From the NCBI GenBank assembly GCA_030490835.1, contig CM059971.1, positions 102,986,095 through 103,050,094 on the forward strand: a stretch of 64,000 bases of DNA, in the 5' to 3' direction. A program made the position numbers and the translations under genes. This document shows positions 47,613-60,700 of this stretch, in pieces. Under the pieces are notes generated by a model. It did not search any database and was not told the DNA's origin. It was given only the letters and a program-made list of their open reading frames with translations. The number at the start of each line of letters is the position of its first letter. Within the stretch, counting starts at the first letter, position 1. This stretch comes from Annona cherimola. Lineage: Eukaryota; Streptophyta; Magnoliopsida; Magnoliales; Annonaceae.

Positions 47613-48836
47613 GAAGCATACTTGGGATTGGGTTTTCACTAAGAAATGAAAACTGAGATGCTTGAAGCAAGGGAATACTTTGTAAAGTTGAAGTGCTCTA
47701 ACTCTGGAGGCTGGTAGTCTTGGAGGAGGAAATGATACAAATGCCGCAGGATATTATAGATTACATGTTTCAGCTCTCTCATCTCTGTAGAAACCGCGGA
47801 GACATCTTCAGTCAGCAGCCTTCTTGGGACATGAATCTTTTGCAGAGTTGCGATTTGGATTTGAATAATGTGCTGGTCTACTACTCCGGAGGCTTCTGCA
47901 GTTTGGAAATTGCCTCTGTATGTTTTATTAATTTTGTGCTGACATGTAACTTTATGCGACAATTTGTTCATAGGGGATCCAATTTTCCTTTTTTTAATGG
48001 CAAGGGTTAGAAGGGATGAGATAGACTATTTGGCTTGCATTGGGAGTGCATTTTGGTGGCTGGAGATTGGTTGGAAGAAAGTTATAAGGCATTGTTGTAT
48101 GTTCCACGACTCTTGTAAGGTGAAGCTATCCTTCCATATTGGAATGTAATTATTTGGTCGAAGTCCATCCACTTCTGCTGATGCCATTGACATGATTGCA
48201 TCTTCCGAAGGTAACTGCTGGTAATTTTTCCCAATTTTCACTGGCTAATGCAATGTAGGTAGATCCTCTGCAAATTAGCTGAGTCGGTGCCTTCTGCATT
48301 TTCCACTAGCTAATGTCAATATAAGTACCCCTCTGCAAATTGACTGGCTTAGCAAAAATCCTGAAAATAAAACCACGAGTAGTCACCGATTATTTGTGTA
48401 AAAGATCCAAATGTGAACCTCAATGCCATGAGGGCGCATGGTCCCACATTTGGCTACAGGAGATTCTAAGATCAATGGGTTAACGTGAAGAAATCATGAT
48501 GAGCGCTCGTCTTGGGCAGAAAATCTGACGAACCATGTGAAATTCAGGGACACCAACGTGTACGTGACCCTGCGCAGTCCCATACGGTCTCCCTAATACA
48601 ATTGCAAATTAAACATAGCATAAGAACTTAATAAAGGCTACAATGACCACCATTTTAGATCAAATTTGCTAAAGGCTGCAATGACCATATATCCAAATCA
48701 TATGGATGACTCTGCATAGATGAGACGAGCATCATCTAGTCCAAGTTAAAGGAGCAATCTATATTAGCTGTCGTCAGATGGGTGTGGAGGAATAGAAGAA
48801 CAGATTATAGTTGATTCGAAGGTCAGCTCACCTAGC
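47613..48836. other. Kinase 3' UTR and downstream DNA
   Basis: No further coding exon is recognised. From about 48400 the sequence is homologous to 57008-57425. Confidence 0.4.
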
Positions 48837-48850
48837 ATACCGACACAAGA
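48400..48850. repeat. Segment duplicated at 57008-57425
   Basis: Shared phrases in the same order include TAAAAGATCCAAAT, GGAGATTCTAAGATCAA, GCAGTCCCA followed by GTCTCCCTAAT, AATTGCAAATTAAACATAGC, and AAGGTCAGCTCACCTAGCAT. Divergence is moderate with indels. No ORF is shared, so it may be an unclassified repeat or an old duplication. Confidence 0.75.
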
Positions 48851-49014
48851 TCCAAAAAAAGAACCCTAATCGGAGAGGCCGCTTCTCCGGTAATCAATAA
48901 GGCCGGGCGAAAAGGCGCTGGAAATAGCAAAGGCGATCGTCGAGGCGACGGGAACCTTAGTCGCACAGAGAGAAAGACGGAGAGAGAATCAAAGAGAAAC
49001 GGGTAGAGAGACAG

Positions 49015-49052
<38 letters not shown>

Positions 49053-49330
49053 GTGAGGGGAGGGAGGGGAGAGATTGCCAAAAGGGCATTGCAGCCAGCG
49101 GCGATGACGACCGGCGATCAGAGACTTCGGGCGTGTTCGGTCGTTCGCGGGAGTTGGGTTTTCTGTGAAAAGAGGAAGACGGAGACGGCGATTTGTGGAA
49201 GTTCTGTTACTCCTACAGGAGGGTCCTTTTCCCGCCACGCCCCAAGAGGCCAAGACACGCGTCTACTTTAGTCTTTTACAATTTTGCCCTTTATTGCTGC
49301 AACGCATCTCACTGCACCGCTGTCTCAAAA
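48851..49330. other. GC-rich island with (GA)n tract
   Basis: GC content rises sharply. A (GA)n tract covers about 49017-49048. Frames of 70-98 codons on both strands match no known family. It could be a promoter or first exon of an unrecognised or lost gene. Confidence 0.35.
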
Positions 49331-49349
49331 AATAGCTCTCTCTATATCT

Positions 49350-51059
49350 ATATATATATATAATAAAATTTTATATAATCATTTATCCATATATAAATTA
49401 TACTTTAGATGGTTTAGATGTTGAAAAAAAAATTTTAAAGTTGTTATTCATATCAAACTATTTTATTACGTTAAATTTGTACCATTTTCAGATGGGCTTC
49501 ATACACATATCCGATTGAGATGAAAATTAATATGATAATAAAATGCATTATTCTAAATACAATAGGTGGAGTAGATTATAATTTGATCATCATGTGGAAC
49601 CCATTTCAGCGAATGGTGCAGTGGCGCTATACTTGATTATTCCTCATATATATATATATATATAGAGATCTGACTGCGGTGCAGTCAACTATAAAATGAA
49701 CTTCACGCATATTAGATTACAATGAAACTTTATACAATCATTTATCCATATAAAAATCATACTTTAGACGGTTTGGATGTTCAAAATACCACTTTAAACT
49801 TGATATTTACGTTAAATTATTTTATTTCATTGATTTTGTACCATTTTAAGACGGGGACAAAACACAGGTTGAATTTGAATGAAAATTGGTATGCTAATAA
49901 AGTGAACAATTCTAAATACAATGGGTGAGGTGGATTTCCCATTCATGATCAAGTGGGGCCCATAGTGCGTGGACTACACGGTGTTATCGCATGCATTGGA
50001 ACATTTTCCACATATATATAGAACTTATCCTATGCAGCAGTCCGCTATAAAATGGGCCCCACATACATTAAAATATAATGAAACTTTATACAATTATTTA
50101 TCCATATAAAAATCATACTTTAGACGTTTAGATGTTAAAAATATCATTTTAAACTTGATATTTTCATTAAACTATTTTATTACATTCATTTTGTACCATT
50201 TTAAGATGGGACGTATACACATGTTGAATTTGGGTGAAAATTGATATGTTAACAAAGTAAATAATTCTAAATACAATTGGTGGAGTAGATTTCTTATTCA
50301 TGATCAAATAGGCCCCACAGTGCACGGACTGCACTGTAATTACGCTGCAGTCCGAATGCACTGGATTATTTTACATATATATATATAGGGTTGCACTGGA
50401 ACAGCGGTACAATTGCCCAAAAAATAGGCTTCACACATATTAAAATACAATGAAACTTTATATAATTATTTATCCATATATAAATCATACTTTAGATTGT
50501 TTAGATGTTGAAAAAACTACTTTAAAGTTGTTATTTACATCAAACTATTTTATTATGTTGAATTTATACCATTTTTTAGATGAGGTCCATACACATATCC
50601 GATTGAGATGAAAATTGATATGGTAATAGAATACATTATTCTAAATACACCGCCACTACACCGTAATTTACGGTGTAGTGGCGCTGCACTTGATAATTTC
50701 TCATATATATAGAGGAATAATCAAGTGCAGCACCACTTAATTACAGTGCAGTGGCACTGAAATGGGCCTCACATGTTGATCAAATTATAATCTACTCTAC
50801 CCATTGTATTTAGAATAATGTATTCAATCGAATATGTTATGGACCTCATCTAAAAATGGTACAAATTCAACGTAATAAAATAGTTTGATATAAATAACAA
50901 CTTTAAAGTGATTTTTTCAACATCTAAACTATCTAAAGTATGATTTATATATGCATAAATTGTTATATAAAGTTTCGTTTCATTTTAATATGTGTGGGCT
51001 TATTTTTTGAGCAACTACACCGTTGTTCCGGTGCAGTGACGCTGCGCCGGAACAACCCT

Positions 51060-51093
<34 letters not shown>

Positions 51094-52022
51094 ACTTATC
51101 CTATGCAGCGCCGTAATTACGATGCAGTCCACTGTAAAATGGACTCCACGTATATTAAAATATAATAAAATTTTATACAATCATTTATCCATATAAAAAT
51201 CATACTTTAGATGGTTTAGATGTTCAAAATACCACTTTAAATTTAATATTTACATTAAACTATTTTATTACGTTCATTTTGTATCATTTTAAGATAGGAT
51301 GTATACACATGTTGGATTTAGGTGAAAATTTGTATGTTAATAAAGTGAATAATTCTAAATACAATAGGTGGAGTAGATTTTTCATTCATGGTCAAATGGG
51401 CCCCACAGTGCATGGACTGCACGATAATTACGGTGCAGTCTGATGCACTTGATTTTTTCCATATATATAAGAGTTGTTTTGGTGCAGCGTCACTCCACCG
51501 GAACAGTGGTGCAGTTGCCCAAAAATGGGCCCCACACATATTAAAATGTAATAAAATTTTATACAATCATTTATTCATATATAAATCATACTTTAGATGG
51601 TTTAGATGTTGAACAAATCAGTTTAAATTGTTATTTATATCAAATTATGTTAATATATTGAACTTGTACCATTTTCAGATGGAGTCCATACACATCCGAT
51701 TGGGATGAAAGTTGATATGGTAATAGAATATATTATTCTAAATACAATGGCTGGAGTAGATTATAATTTGATCATCATGTGAAGCTCATTTCAGTGCTAC
51801 TGTACCGTAATTACGGTACAACAGTACTGCACTTCAACATAATAAAATATTTTGATATAAATAACAAATTTAAATTAATTTTTTCAACATCTAAATCATC
51901 TAAAATATAATTTATATATGGATAAATGATTATATAAAGTTTCATTGCATTTTAATATGTGTGGGGTCCTTTTTTGGGCAATTATACTATTGTTCTGGTG
52001 TAGTGATGCTGCACCGGAATAA

Positions 52023-52074
<52 letters not shown>

Positions 52075-52440
52075 ATCCTAGGCAGACGAACTACACTGTA
52101 ATTAAGGTACAGTCCGCTATAAAATAAGCCCCACACATATTAGATTGCAATGAAACTTTATATAATCGTTTATCCATATAAAATCATACTTCAGACGGTT
52201 TAGATGTTGAAAATACCACTTTAGACTTGATATTTATGTTAAACAATTTTATTACATTGATTTTGCACCATTTTAAGATAGGGATCATATACATGTTGGA
52301 TTTGAATAAAAATTGGTGTGCTAATAAATTGAACAAGTCTAAATACAATGGGTGGCGTGAATTTCTCATCCATGATCAAGTGGAGCCCACAGTGCATGGA
52401 CTGCACAGTGCAATCATATGTACTAGAACATTTTCCTATA
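49350..52440. mobile_element. Cluster of about nine MITEs separated by (TA)n tracts
   Basis: Copies of roughly 300-370 bases share the core TTTATCCATATATAAATCAT, then ACTTTAGAYGGTTTAGATGT, CTATTTTATTACRTT and TTCTAAATACAATRGGTGGA. Approximate spans are 49365-49650, 49670-50020, 50022-50380, 50386-50710, 50713-51058 (inverted), 51100-51460, 51472-51835, 51838-52028 (inverted, partial) and 52072-52436. Two subtypes exist, one with ends like GGTGCAGTGGCGCTGCAC and one with GTGCAGTCC...GCAGTCC. Nearly every junction is an (AT)n run. Insertion at TA dinucleotides fits Tc1/mariner or the Micron type described in rice; I cannot choose. No transposase is present. Confidence 0.8.
52028..52071. repeat. 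(TA)n microsatellite
   Basis: About 21 TA units lie between two members of the MITE cluster. Confidence 0.9.
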
Positions 52441-52653
52441 TATATATATATATATATAGACACATAGAGACATTACAAATCAGTACAATGTAACATCAGG
52501 ACACGCGTAATCCTCATTGCATAGAAGAACTAAATAGTACCTTCGTGATATCCAGAGAGACCAAATAATACTCTCACACTACCGGGGGACAAGAGACGCT
52601 GCCATTACAGGGCAGACGCTCTACGGTTTAGAACTCGCATTGCTTGCCAACAC

Positions 52654-52693
52654 ATTTACTATGTTTTTTTTTTTTTGATAAGAATTTACTATG
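52654..52693. mobile_element. Ultra-short poly(T)-GATA insertion with 10-15-bp target duplication
   Basis: ATTTACTATG is at 52654-52663 and 52684-52693, each followed by T's. Between the copies are a T run and GATAAGA, about 20 bases in all. Confidence 0.65.
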
Positions 52694-53621
52694 TTTTTGA
52701 AATGGATGGTAGATGCAGCATGTGCGGGCGTCCCGCTCTTTTATTGTTATTATGGTTTACTTCAGCAGAATATAGGATCAGAATCTCTCTTTTCGGTTTC
52801 CGAGAAAGTTTTTTTAATTTTCAATTTAATTTTTCTTATTCTTGATATATATTACTATATTCTTATTCTAAACATTCTGTTTAAGGGTTTTGAATATCAT
52901 AAAACACTTCTCTAATTTATGATTGATGCCAGTTTCTAGCTTATTGAAATAATTTATATTTATTCAACAGATTTTTAGTAATTGCATTTGTCATAGAAGG
53001 AATTGTTGGTTTATTCTAGCAATTAGTATCGATCATAGTGTTTTAGGACATTATGTATTTTTTCCCTCTTTATTAGTTGTCGCCGATAAATCTGAGCTGG
53101 AAGGTTTAATTTATTTCACAAATTAGAGAAGATGCAAATTAGGGTGCCAACGTGGAAAACCTAATGGAGATTGGATTGAATTTGTATCTGGGATGAGAAT
53201 ATAATAATGTGTATTAGGAATGAATAAAGTTGTATTGAAAATGAATAAAATTATATTGAAAATTGAAAAGCTATTTTGGAAATTGTGATACAGATTCAAT
53301 GCAAAAATCTAATACGGCTTAGAACACCACCACAGGTTTCAATTGTCCGGGACGTTATTCAACAACTTCTTCGGGTTTGTAAAATGGTCGAGTATAAATG
53401 TTTATTATGTAGACCATGTTCCATTGTGTGTCATGCTATCAAGCATATCTGGTAAATTGATTTTGCCTGGGGCTCAATTTGCTGCATGGACAGAAGACTC
53501 ATGCGCGCCTCTCTGTCATTGGCGTCATTTCTATTTTAAGGATTAAACTCATGAACGTAAAAATCTGATGACTTTTACTGTCCTCAGCGAATGAAGGATT
53601 TGACTTGTGATATTTGATCGT

Positions 53622-53673
53622 TTGATTGTTCTATTTTTATTTATTTATTTTTTTTTTGATACATTGATTGTTC
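53622..53673. mobile_element. Ultra-short poly(T)-GATA insertion with 10-bp target duplication
   Basis: TTGATTGTTC is at 53622-53631 and 53664-53673. Between them is a 32-base T/A-rich run ending in GATACA. Confidence 0.65.
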
Positions 53674-54124
53674 CATTAAACACATTTATTTCTCAAGATT
53701 TTCCACTTTTCAAAAAAAAAAAAATTAAATAAATTTGTGCAGTATATTTTTTGAGCATTTATGATGACTACCATTTTGTAATTTCAGTTGTGCCAAGTTG
53801 AGGCAACTTAATACTAGTCTCTGTGTCTTCTTTTCAGGGAGCAACAAACAGAAGAAGTTGCCTCTACCAATACGAATCGCGTAAGCACTAAGCAGTCGTT
53901 CTCCCATTCAATCTGTTTTCTGTTTGCTGTTGCTTGTTGCAGAGGTTTCACATCGCTGACATTTAAGTAGAGTTGGAATGTCAAGGAGTTTTTATTATCA
54001 ACCTGTTTCTGAGTAGTTTGTTCCTTGTCAAATCCTGTCCAACAGTACTCTTATTTCACCCGAGCGCTCTTTCGCCTCCTCTCCTCGTCATTCGCTAGCG
54101 ACCGCTCTTTCACCTCCTCCCGCC

Positions 54125-54152
54125 ATGGATCACATGGATTCCCTTTTCGGTA
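54125..54152 (+). other. Possible first coding exon of an unrecognised gene
   Basis: After a pyrimidine-rich, moderately GC-rich leader, CCGCCATGG gives a good start context. The frame reads MDHMDSLF before a GTAATTAATT donor. No downstream exon is established and the peptide is too short to identify. Confidence 0.2.
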
Positions 54153-54659
54153 ATTAATTTTCTTGCATGTAGTTTCTACAGTTCCTTGTTCTTACACGCC
54201 TTTCTTGAATTGAGTGAGAGCATTCTTTCTGCATTTCTTCAGCTTACTTTCACATGCATTTCTTTGAATTGAGTGAAACAAGTCTTCCGTATTTCTGTCT
54301 TACATGCGCTCAACACTTTGATAAAATCCAGCCATGGATTCCAATGCAACTACAGTAAAACCGATATTTCATTGACAGAATCAACGAATTACAGTCAATT
54401 ATGGCTGAAGCTCCCATCCTAAGAGTTATCCTCTCCAAACTAATCTATCTAGCTACTCTCTACAACATATTAGAAACAAACTACAGAAGGAAACGACCAA
54501 TAAAAGAACCTTCTCAAAAACAAACTCAAACATTTGCCCCCCTCACATCCCGACTTCCTATTTATAAAGCTGACCTCATAGTTAGGCAGGCCCGCTAACC
54601 CTATTACACATATCGTGGATTTCTCTCTTGGCTGTATGTTACGTTTGAGTAATTCTGTT

Positions 54660-56180
54660 TCTATGACTTACAGCTGGGGTTAATGGTATTGAGCTGTATG
54701 TTGCAGCTCAGAGTTCCCATTCACTGTTTTTGGGACAGAAAAAAGGATTCGTTATTGGGCCTTGTACTGCCAAGAAATTCTAGATTCTCAAGACACCTGC
54801 AAACGAGCATCTGATAGCATCAGCACATTGCATCTCTCCAGGCATGCCATGTAGGCTGGAGGTTCAGCGCCAAGTAGACCACGACTGCAGCTTGGGGCAA
54901 TCGCTGCCACAACACAAGGGGGAGAGGATGAAGACATGGTCATTCGCACCGTAGTGCAACAGCCAGTTCCTGGTGGCACCATTATGCTGATATAAAAAAT
55001 ATTGGAACTTTCGATAGCTTAGAACTGAATCTTACATCGAAAAGGAGATAGATGTCAAGCCAGATTGGGCGATATCATATTGTGAGACCCATAAAATATT
55101 AAAAGATGACAAATTTTAATACATAAATTAAATACACTTGGGAAAACATGTTTACGAAGAAAAATAAAAATATATAATTAATTGTAAAAAGAAATAATAA
55201 TGTATTTTAGCCTAAAATACATTATAATTATATAATTAAGCTCCAAAATATTAGTACTGAATTGTACGAATGGACTATTCAACACAAGGAGACACATCTA
55301 CCGATATGTTTAATACAACTTGTGGCATTATTTTTTTTCTTTTCTTTTCTTATGATTACGACTTGCTATTATAACTTCTCTCTTTCTTTTCTTATCTTGG
55401 GAAAGCTTGTTGCATGTTACTATGACTGTCAAGACACCTGCAAACTAGCAGGTGGGGTCAATGAGATTGAGCTGTATGTTACAGTTGAAGAGTTCCCATT
55501 CACTGTTTTTTGGGCAGAAACAAGGAGTTAACATTAGCCAATCCACTGCCAAGAAACTGTAGATTCCCCGCAGAGTAGGAGAATTTTTTGTCGTCAAGAC
55601 ACCTGGAAACAAGTATCTGACAGCATCAGCACATTGCATCTCTCCCACCACGCCCTGCAGGCGTAGACGACGACTGTGGCTTATGGCAATTGCTGTCACA
55701 GCGCAAGGGAGAGGATGAACACATGGCCGTTTCCAACGTAAAAGTGCAAATGACCAATTCCTGTTTGCGACGCACAACTGGCAACCATGGCATCTCTGTG
55801 TGTACCACACTACTGATATACAAAATATTAGCTTTGAGCTGTGCGAATGGACTATTCACCACATGAAGCCACTTAAGAAGACTCCGTTGATACACATACC
55901 GGTATTTTCTTTCATATTTTTATCTTACAATTCAAATTATTCTAAATACATAATTTCTCAATCCTTGCTCAACGGATGTAAATCCAATAACGTATGGAAA
56001 TATTGCTCCTATTTCACAAAGCTCCCCACACTGGATCAAACCGGGAACGTCCCAGCACCAAGGCTGGGAACTTACCCGCAGGGCCATGCCGGTATGTTTA
56101 ATACAATTTCTGGGATTAATTTTGTCCTTTTCTTATGATTACGACTTGCTGGTATAATTTTTTCTCTTTTCTTAGGAAAG

Positions 56181-56227
<47 letters not shown>

Positions 56228-56230
56228 CTG
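54660..56230 (+). repeat. Diverged direct duplication of about 780 bp
   Basis: 54660-55440 and 55440-56230 share ordered phrases: GTCAATG/GTTAATG then ATTGAGCTGTATGTT, GAGTTCCCATTCACTGTTTT, AGCATCAGCACATTGCATCT, GGGAGAGGATGAA, GAATGGACTATTCA, ATATGTTTAATACAA and TTCTTATGATTACGACTTGC. Local protein similarity exists (IELYV, then FP/HS-FTVFW), but both copies have stops in all frames across the unit. Copy 1 also contains an inserted foldback half near 55090-55240. They look like exons and introns of a duplicated, decayed gene of unknown family. Confidence 0.7.
56180..56222. repeat. (AG)n microsatellite
   Basis: About 20 AG units directly precede the candidate exon at 56223. Confidence 0.9.
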
Positions 56231-56632
56231 CTTATCTTGGAGGAAGCAGTTGAAGAACAAGTTTATTTCACATTCAAAGGCAAGCGAAACCACGAGCTGC
56301 TCAGGCATATAAGATCTCTGTGGTTGGATGCTACCAACATCATAAACCTCGGTGATGACGGAGAATGGAAACCTTTTGAAGATCCTATCCCACCTGGCAA
56401 CCCGTTGAGGTTTTTTTTTTCATGTAAAGGCCCTTGGATGATGAGGATAGCAGAACAGAAATGGAGGGGAGAAACGGAGATCTGGAGTGTGTGCGCTTTT
56501 GACTGCAAAACAGAAAAATCATTCCTTTGCGGTTGTCCCAGTACGGAATTCCATGGACCAAACACCATTGCTTGTATAAACCTTCACTGCTTGTTCTCAA
56601 CTGAGAAACTCTCATATATGGTTGGGAAATGA
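56223..56632 (+). CDS. Unrecognised ORF, possible last exon of a decayed or novel gene
   Basis: The frame runs from the (AG)n tract to a TGA at 56630-56632, about 136 residues outside the Arg/Glu repeat. It includes VEEQVYFTFKGKRNHELL, LWLDATNIINLGDDGEWKPF, DPIPPGNPLRFFFSCKGPWM and a Cys-rich end. Composition is protein-like (several Trp, balanced charge, four Cys) rather than random, which is why I list it. I do not recognise the family. A plausible acceptor (TTTTCTTAG) lies at about 56167-56175, so it would be a 3' exon. It sits at the end of the duplicated unit described at 54660-56230. It may equally be a pseudogene fragment. Confidence 0.35.
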
Positions 56633-57758
56633 AATCAGTGTCATGGATAAACCATTGGAGCAATTTAAGAAAGAAACTTCTAGGGCTGTTTCTTTAGAGG
56701 AGAATGGGAATAGGGATAAATGGGAAAGAAAAAGGAAAATGGTGCTCATAATTAGCAATAAGGAAAATAAAGAAAACATAGAGAAACCTCTTTTTATATA
56801 TAGCACAAATCCAATCACATGATACTTATATTTACATCATCGCAAGGCCCACAACTAATGTGCAACTTGGGTAAAGTGCCCATGGATAATTACTGAACTG
56901 AATCCGCTTTTAGGTATGGTAGGTTCTGAGAAATTACCTGTTTGACAAGATAGGATACAAACAATTACACGTCTACAGGGTAGGGTAAATTCTATACACC
57001 CGGAAATCTAAAAGATCCAAATATGTACCTCGGCGTCAGGAGTGCACATTGTCCCACACTGGCGAAAGGAGATTCTAAGATCAAGGGATTAAAAAACATG
57101 AAGAAGTCCTCATCTTGCGCAGAAAATCCGATCCAATATGGACCACGAGAAATTCAGGGGCAACAACGTGTAGGTGACTCTGTGCAGTCCCACAAAGTCT
57201 CCCTAATGCAATTGCAAATTAAACATAGCACTAAGAATAATTAAGGCTTCAAGAACTATTTTAGGTCAAACTTGTTAAAAACTTCAACGGCATCATCTAG
57301 CCCAAGTTAAAGGAATAATCTATATTAGCTGCCGTTAATCCAGAAAGATAACTGGAAAACTGAATGAAGAACAGATTGTAGTTGATTCAAAGGTCAGCTC
57401 ACCTAGCATATCGACGCAAGATCAATTCAATCTGTATACACCCTCTCTGCACTGGGAAGACAATCCTTTCCCATAGAACATCTGCCCTAGAAACACATCG
57501 ATTCATGATAAATCCAATCAATATACATCCTCTCTGCAGTCTGCGCTCGCAAAACATAACCCTTCTCTAGTGTAGGTGCTTCATCTAAATAGAAGAAAAA
57601 AATTTCTCACCTTTCTTCTAGACAACAACTCAGTTACATTGCAGATGGACTAATATGAAGATCCTAAAATCAAAAGAAAAATAGACACTACAACTAAGTT
57701 TGCCAAACCCTCTGTACATTTGATTTCAGATTTTCTCCTCTAAGATGGCCACAGGCCT
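56633..57758. other. Intergenic DNA with the second copy of the 48400 segment
   Basis: 57008-57425 is the diverged partner of 48400-48850. The part up to 57758 should include the 3' UTR of the minus-strand AlgH gene. No other gene is seen. Confidence 0.45.
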
Positions 57759-60700
57759 TCATGAGCTATCTTGCTTTGGCTTCTTGCTCAATTCTGAATA
57801 GTGGCCACCCATCAGCTGCAAAATCTCTTCCCACAAACCTGACAACGATTCTGTGGAAACTCCACTTATCAGATTTGTGCTACAAGCTGCAACAACCCAA
57901 TAATCTGACTCAATTTCATCTCTCAATTGATCCAACTGCCACCCTGAATATCCAACAAAGAATCTGAAGTCCTGAGGCCTTAGTACACCTTTCTTCACCA
58001 GCTCCGCAGCATCATCTAAGCTGTTCCTAGCACCAAAGCTGAGGCCTGGGATCACTTGTTCAAAGCCGATGAGTGGTGAGTTCTCTCCTGTCTTGAGCAA
58101 AAACATGCTAGCATCAAGAGGCCCACCAAAATGCAGAGGACATTCTGCAAAGGTTGTTGCAAGATCAAGATTGGATGGTTTCATGTGTTTGATTTTCTTA
58201 TGAAGAGGGCGGTTGAGAATAACCCCAAAAGGGCCCTCTCTGGGGTCGTTGGTTCCTGATTTGAGCAGCAGTACAACTGTTCTTTCAAAGGGACGAACAC
58301 CATCAAGCTTCTCAGTAGCAACAAGTACACAGCCAGTCTCAGGTACGGGAATTGGATGTGCCCATTTTGCACCAAGTGATCTGGACAGTTCATGGGATAC
58401 TTTTTCATGGCTGGAAGCATCAGTATCTAATAGATTGACCTGCATAGAGATTCAAGTGACAGATATTTTTGGATCTTGAGCCCAAAAAAAACTATAAGAT
58501 AATCAAGATGAACCAACAATGGATCTTATTATCTTCAAGAACAAGTTTGATTTTCTAATCAAGGGAACTTTGCATTGGGCCAGATCAAACAGCCTCTATA
58601 TGCCAAAGGCATGATAACTATCACAAGGGTGTAGCAGGCTGTAGAGAACAAGAACATGTGTTCATTGCACTTGGTAGATTTGAACAAACAATTTTGAAGT
58701 CCATAGCATTGAAAACCTTTCAGTATTTTAAGTTACCTGCTCCCTAGCCACAAGGTTTGCCCTAAAAGTTCTCCAATCAGAAATTATATGATGGTGCTTG
58801 TGGGCTGTAGAATCACTATCCGAGGATGGATTGTTTCCTTCAGGAATTGATTGATCGCTGCCCCCTGTAATCGACATCATGTTGGACAGTATATTAGAAT
58901 AAAGCAGCCCCTTGGTTTCAAGAAGTCTTGGCATGTCTTGCTAAAGACACTAGCAAATAATCAAGGTTAATGAGGCCGCGTTCTTCAAACCACTATATTC
59001 ATGCTGCAGCATTTGTACTGCCAGAAATTCCTGTTCAAGATTTTAAAAAATCATATGCATCTTGCTTGGTCAGAACATCCATATTAGCATGTTTCATATG
59101 CTTGCCCGATGAATGCTCTCAGGAAGCTCCAGAAAATAGTTCTCTTCTTCTCCAGTGATGAAATACAAATGCAGAATTTTTTGTTGTCATTGCAGAGAAA
59201 AGTTCACAAACAAGTCAGAAAATAAATAGAATGATTCCTTTTTCAGTGTTCTTAACCATCTAAATTGATACTATGAATAAGTGTGTCACTTTCTTGAGAG
59301 AGGTTGAGGGCCAGGACAACATCATCATCTCTTTCGTGGCTGAATTCCTTTCCTTTTTTTCCATTGTTAATGGTTTACAGAATTTTGAAGTCCTTTTGGA
59401 CTTCGGTTGTTTCCTTCTAGTTGTTCATTCCCGGATAGTTAAGGTTAGTTCTGCTTGCTTAGTAAGTCAGTCATGAATCTGTGCCTAGCAGGGGTCAAGG
59501 TACTTCTCAGCTTGGAGTTTCATGCAACCAATATACAGATACCTTGAAAGAAGTCTCTAATGTCATTTGGGTGCTGTTGTGAAAATGAACAAAGAGAGCT
59601 TGTGAGTCTCTTGAGAGAGTCCAGATATCAAAACTCCTCGCTTTCTCATTGCAAGCCTTAAGTCCTCTGGCTTTCCATAGACCAGTTTAATTTCAGTAAT
59701 TCATCTGATTAGATATGATTGCCAGAATAAACCATAGATTCTCATCTCCAGCTGCATTGAAACACTTTTCTTACGTCTCATATCAGTCATCTCAACTTTA
59801 ACAATCAGTGGTCTTCCTTGATTAATAGATAAAACCAAACACTAAATGTACACAAAAGTCAGTTCTGTAAGAGCTATATCTAAGCATGGTTTCTGACCTG
59901 TTTCACGTGAACCTAGTTTGAAATGGTCAAATTCAGGAAATTGGCATACAATACTCCACAACTTGAAGATCCATTGCATAGGTAAAGGCCAGGCTTTAAA
60001 AGATCCAAATAATGCATTTCTGCATTAGGTCAGAGCAACTGGGTGCCTCAGAGCCATCATAGATCTTAGATAGACAAAAGTCATTCACCGCTAGGTGGTT
60101 TCTCCTCGGCAGTTGGTATTGCAAGTTTCACCAAGTCATAAAATTGTTGGCTTGCCTTTTGATGTTTTGGCTGTCAATTGGCTCTAGGTGAAATTGTGTT
60201 GGCATGTGAGTGATGTAAAAACGCACCGAGGCATAATCTAAGAACTTCAGCAATCTGGGAAGTGGGAACATAGATGCCTGCCTGGCAGCCAATCATACCT
60301 CTATTACCAAACATGGCCCTAAACTGTGGGGAAAAAGGCTACCTTACAATGCTGTCCAAAACAGGGGAAATCTCAAATCTCTAACATATATGAAAACATT
60401 AGACATCATGAAATGTCACAGATATTGAAATGAAACAAGTACTTCTAAGAAATGCAGGAAATAACACAGGTATGCATGCATGAACCATCGTCTCAGAATT
60501 TTACGAGCCAAATAACTGAATTGGGTATAAATTAAAGGATAAAGACCACTAAGCTAGGTCAAATTGAAAGTTGAAACTGAATGCAATTTTAGGAGAATTC
60601 ACAAAACAGCAAAAGGAGAAAAAAGAAAAACTAGAGATCAATGTTTTAGAACCAGTTCAACCCGATCCATACTGCAAAGTGCATCAGTCTTATAAGCTTG

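Noticed and set aside
56263..56663. Minus-strand frames opposite the unrecognised ORF at 56223-56632
   Set aside because: They are shadows of the plus-strand frame with poorer composition and no splice or start context.
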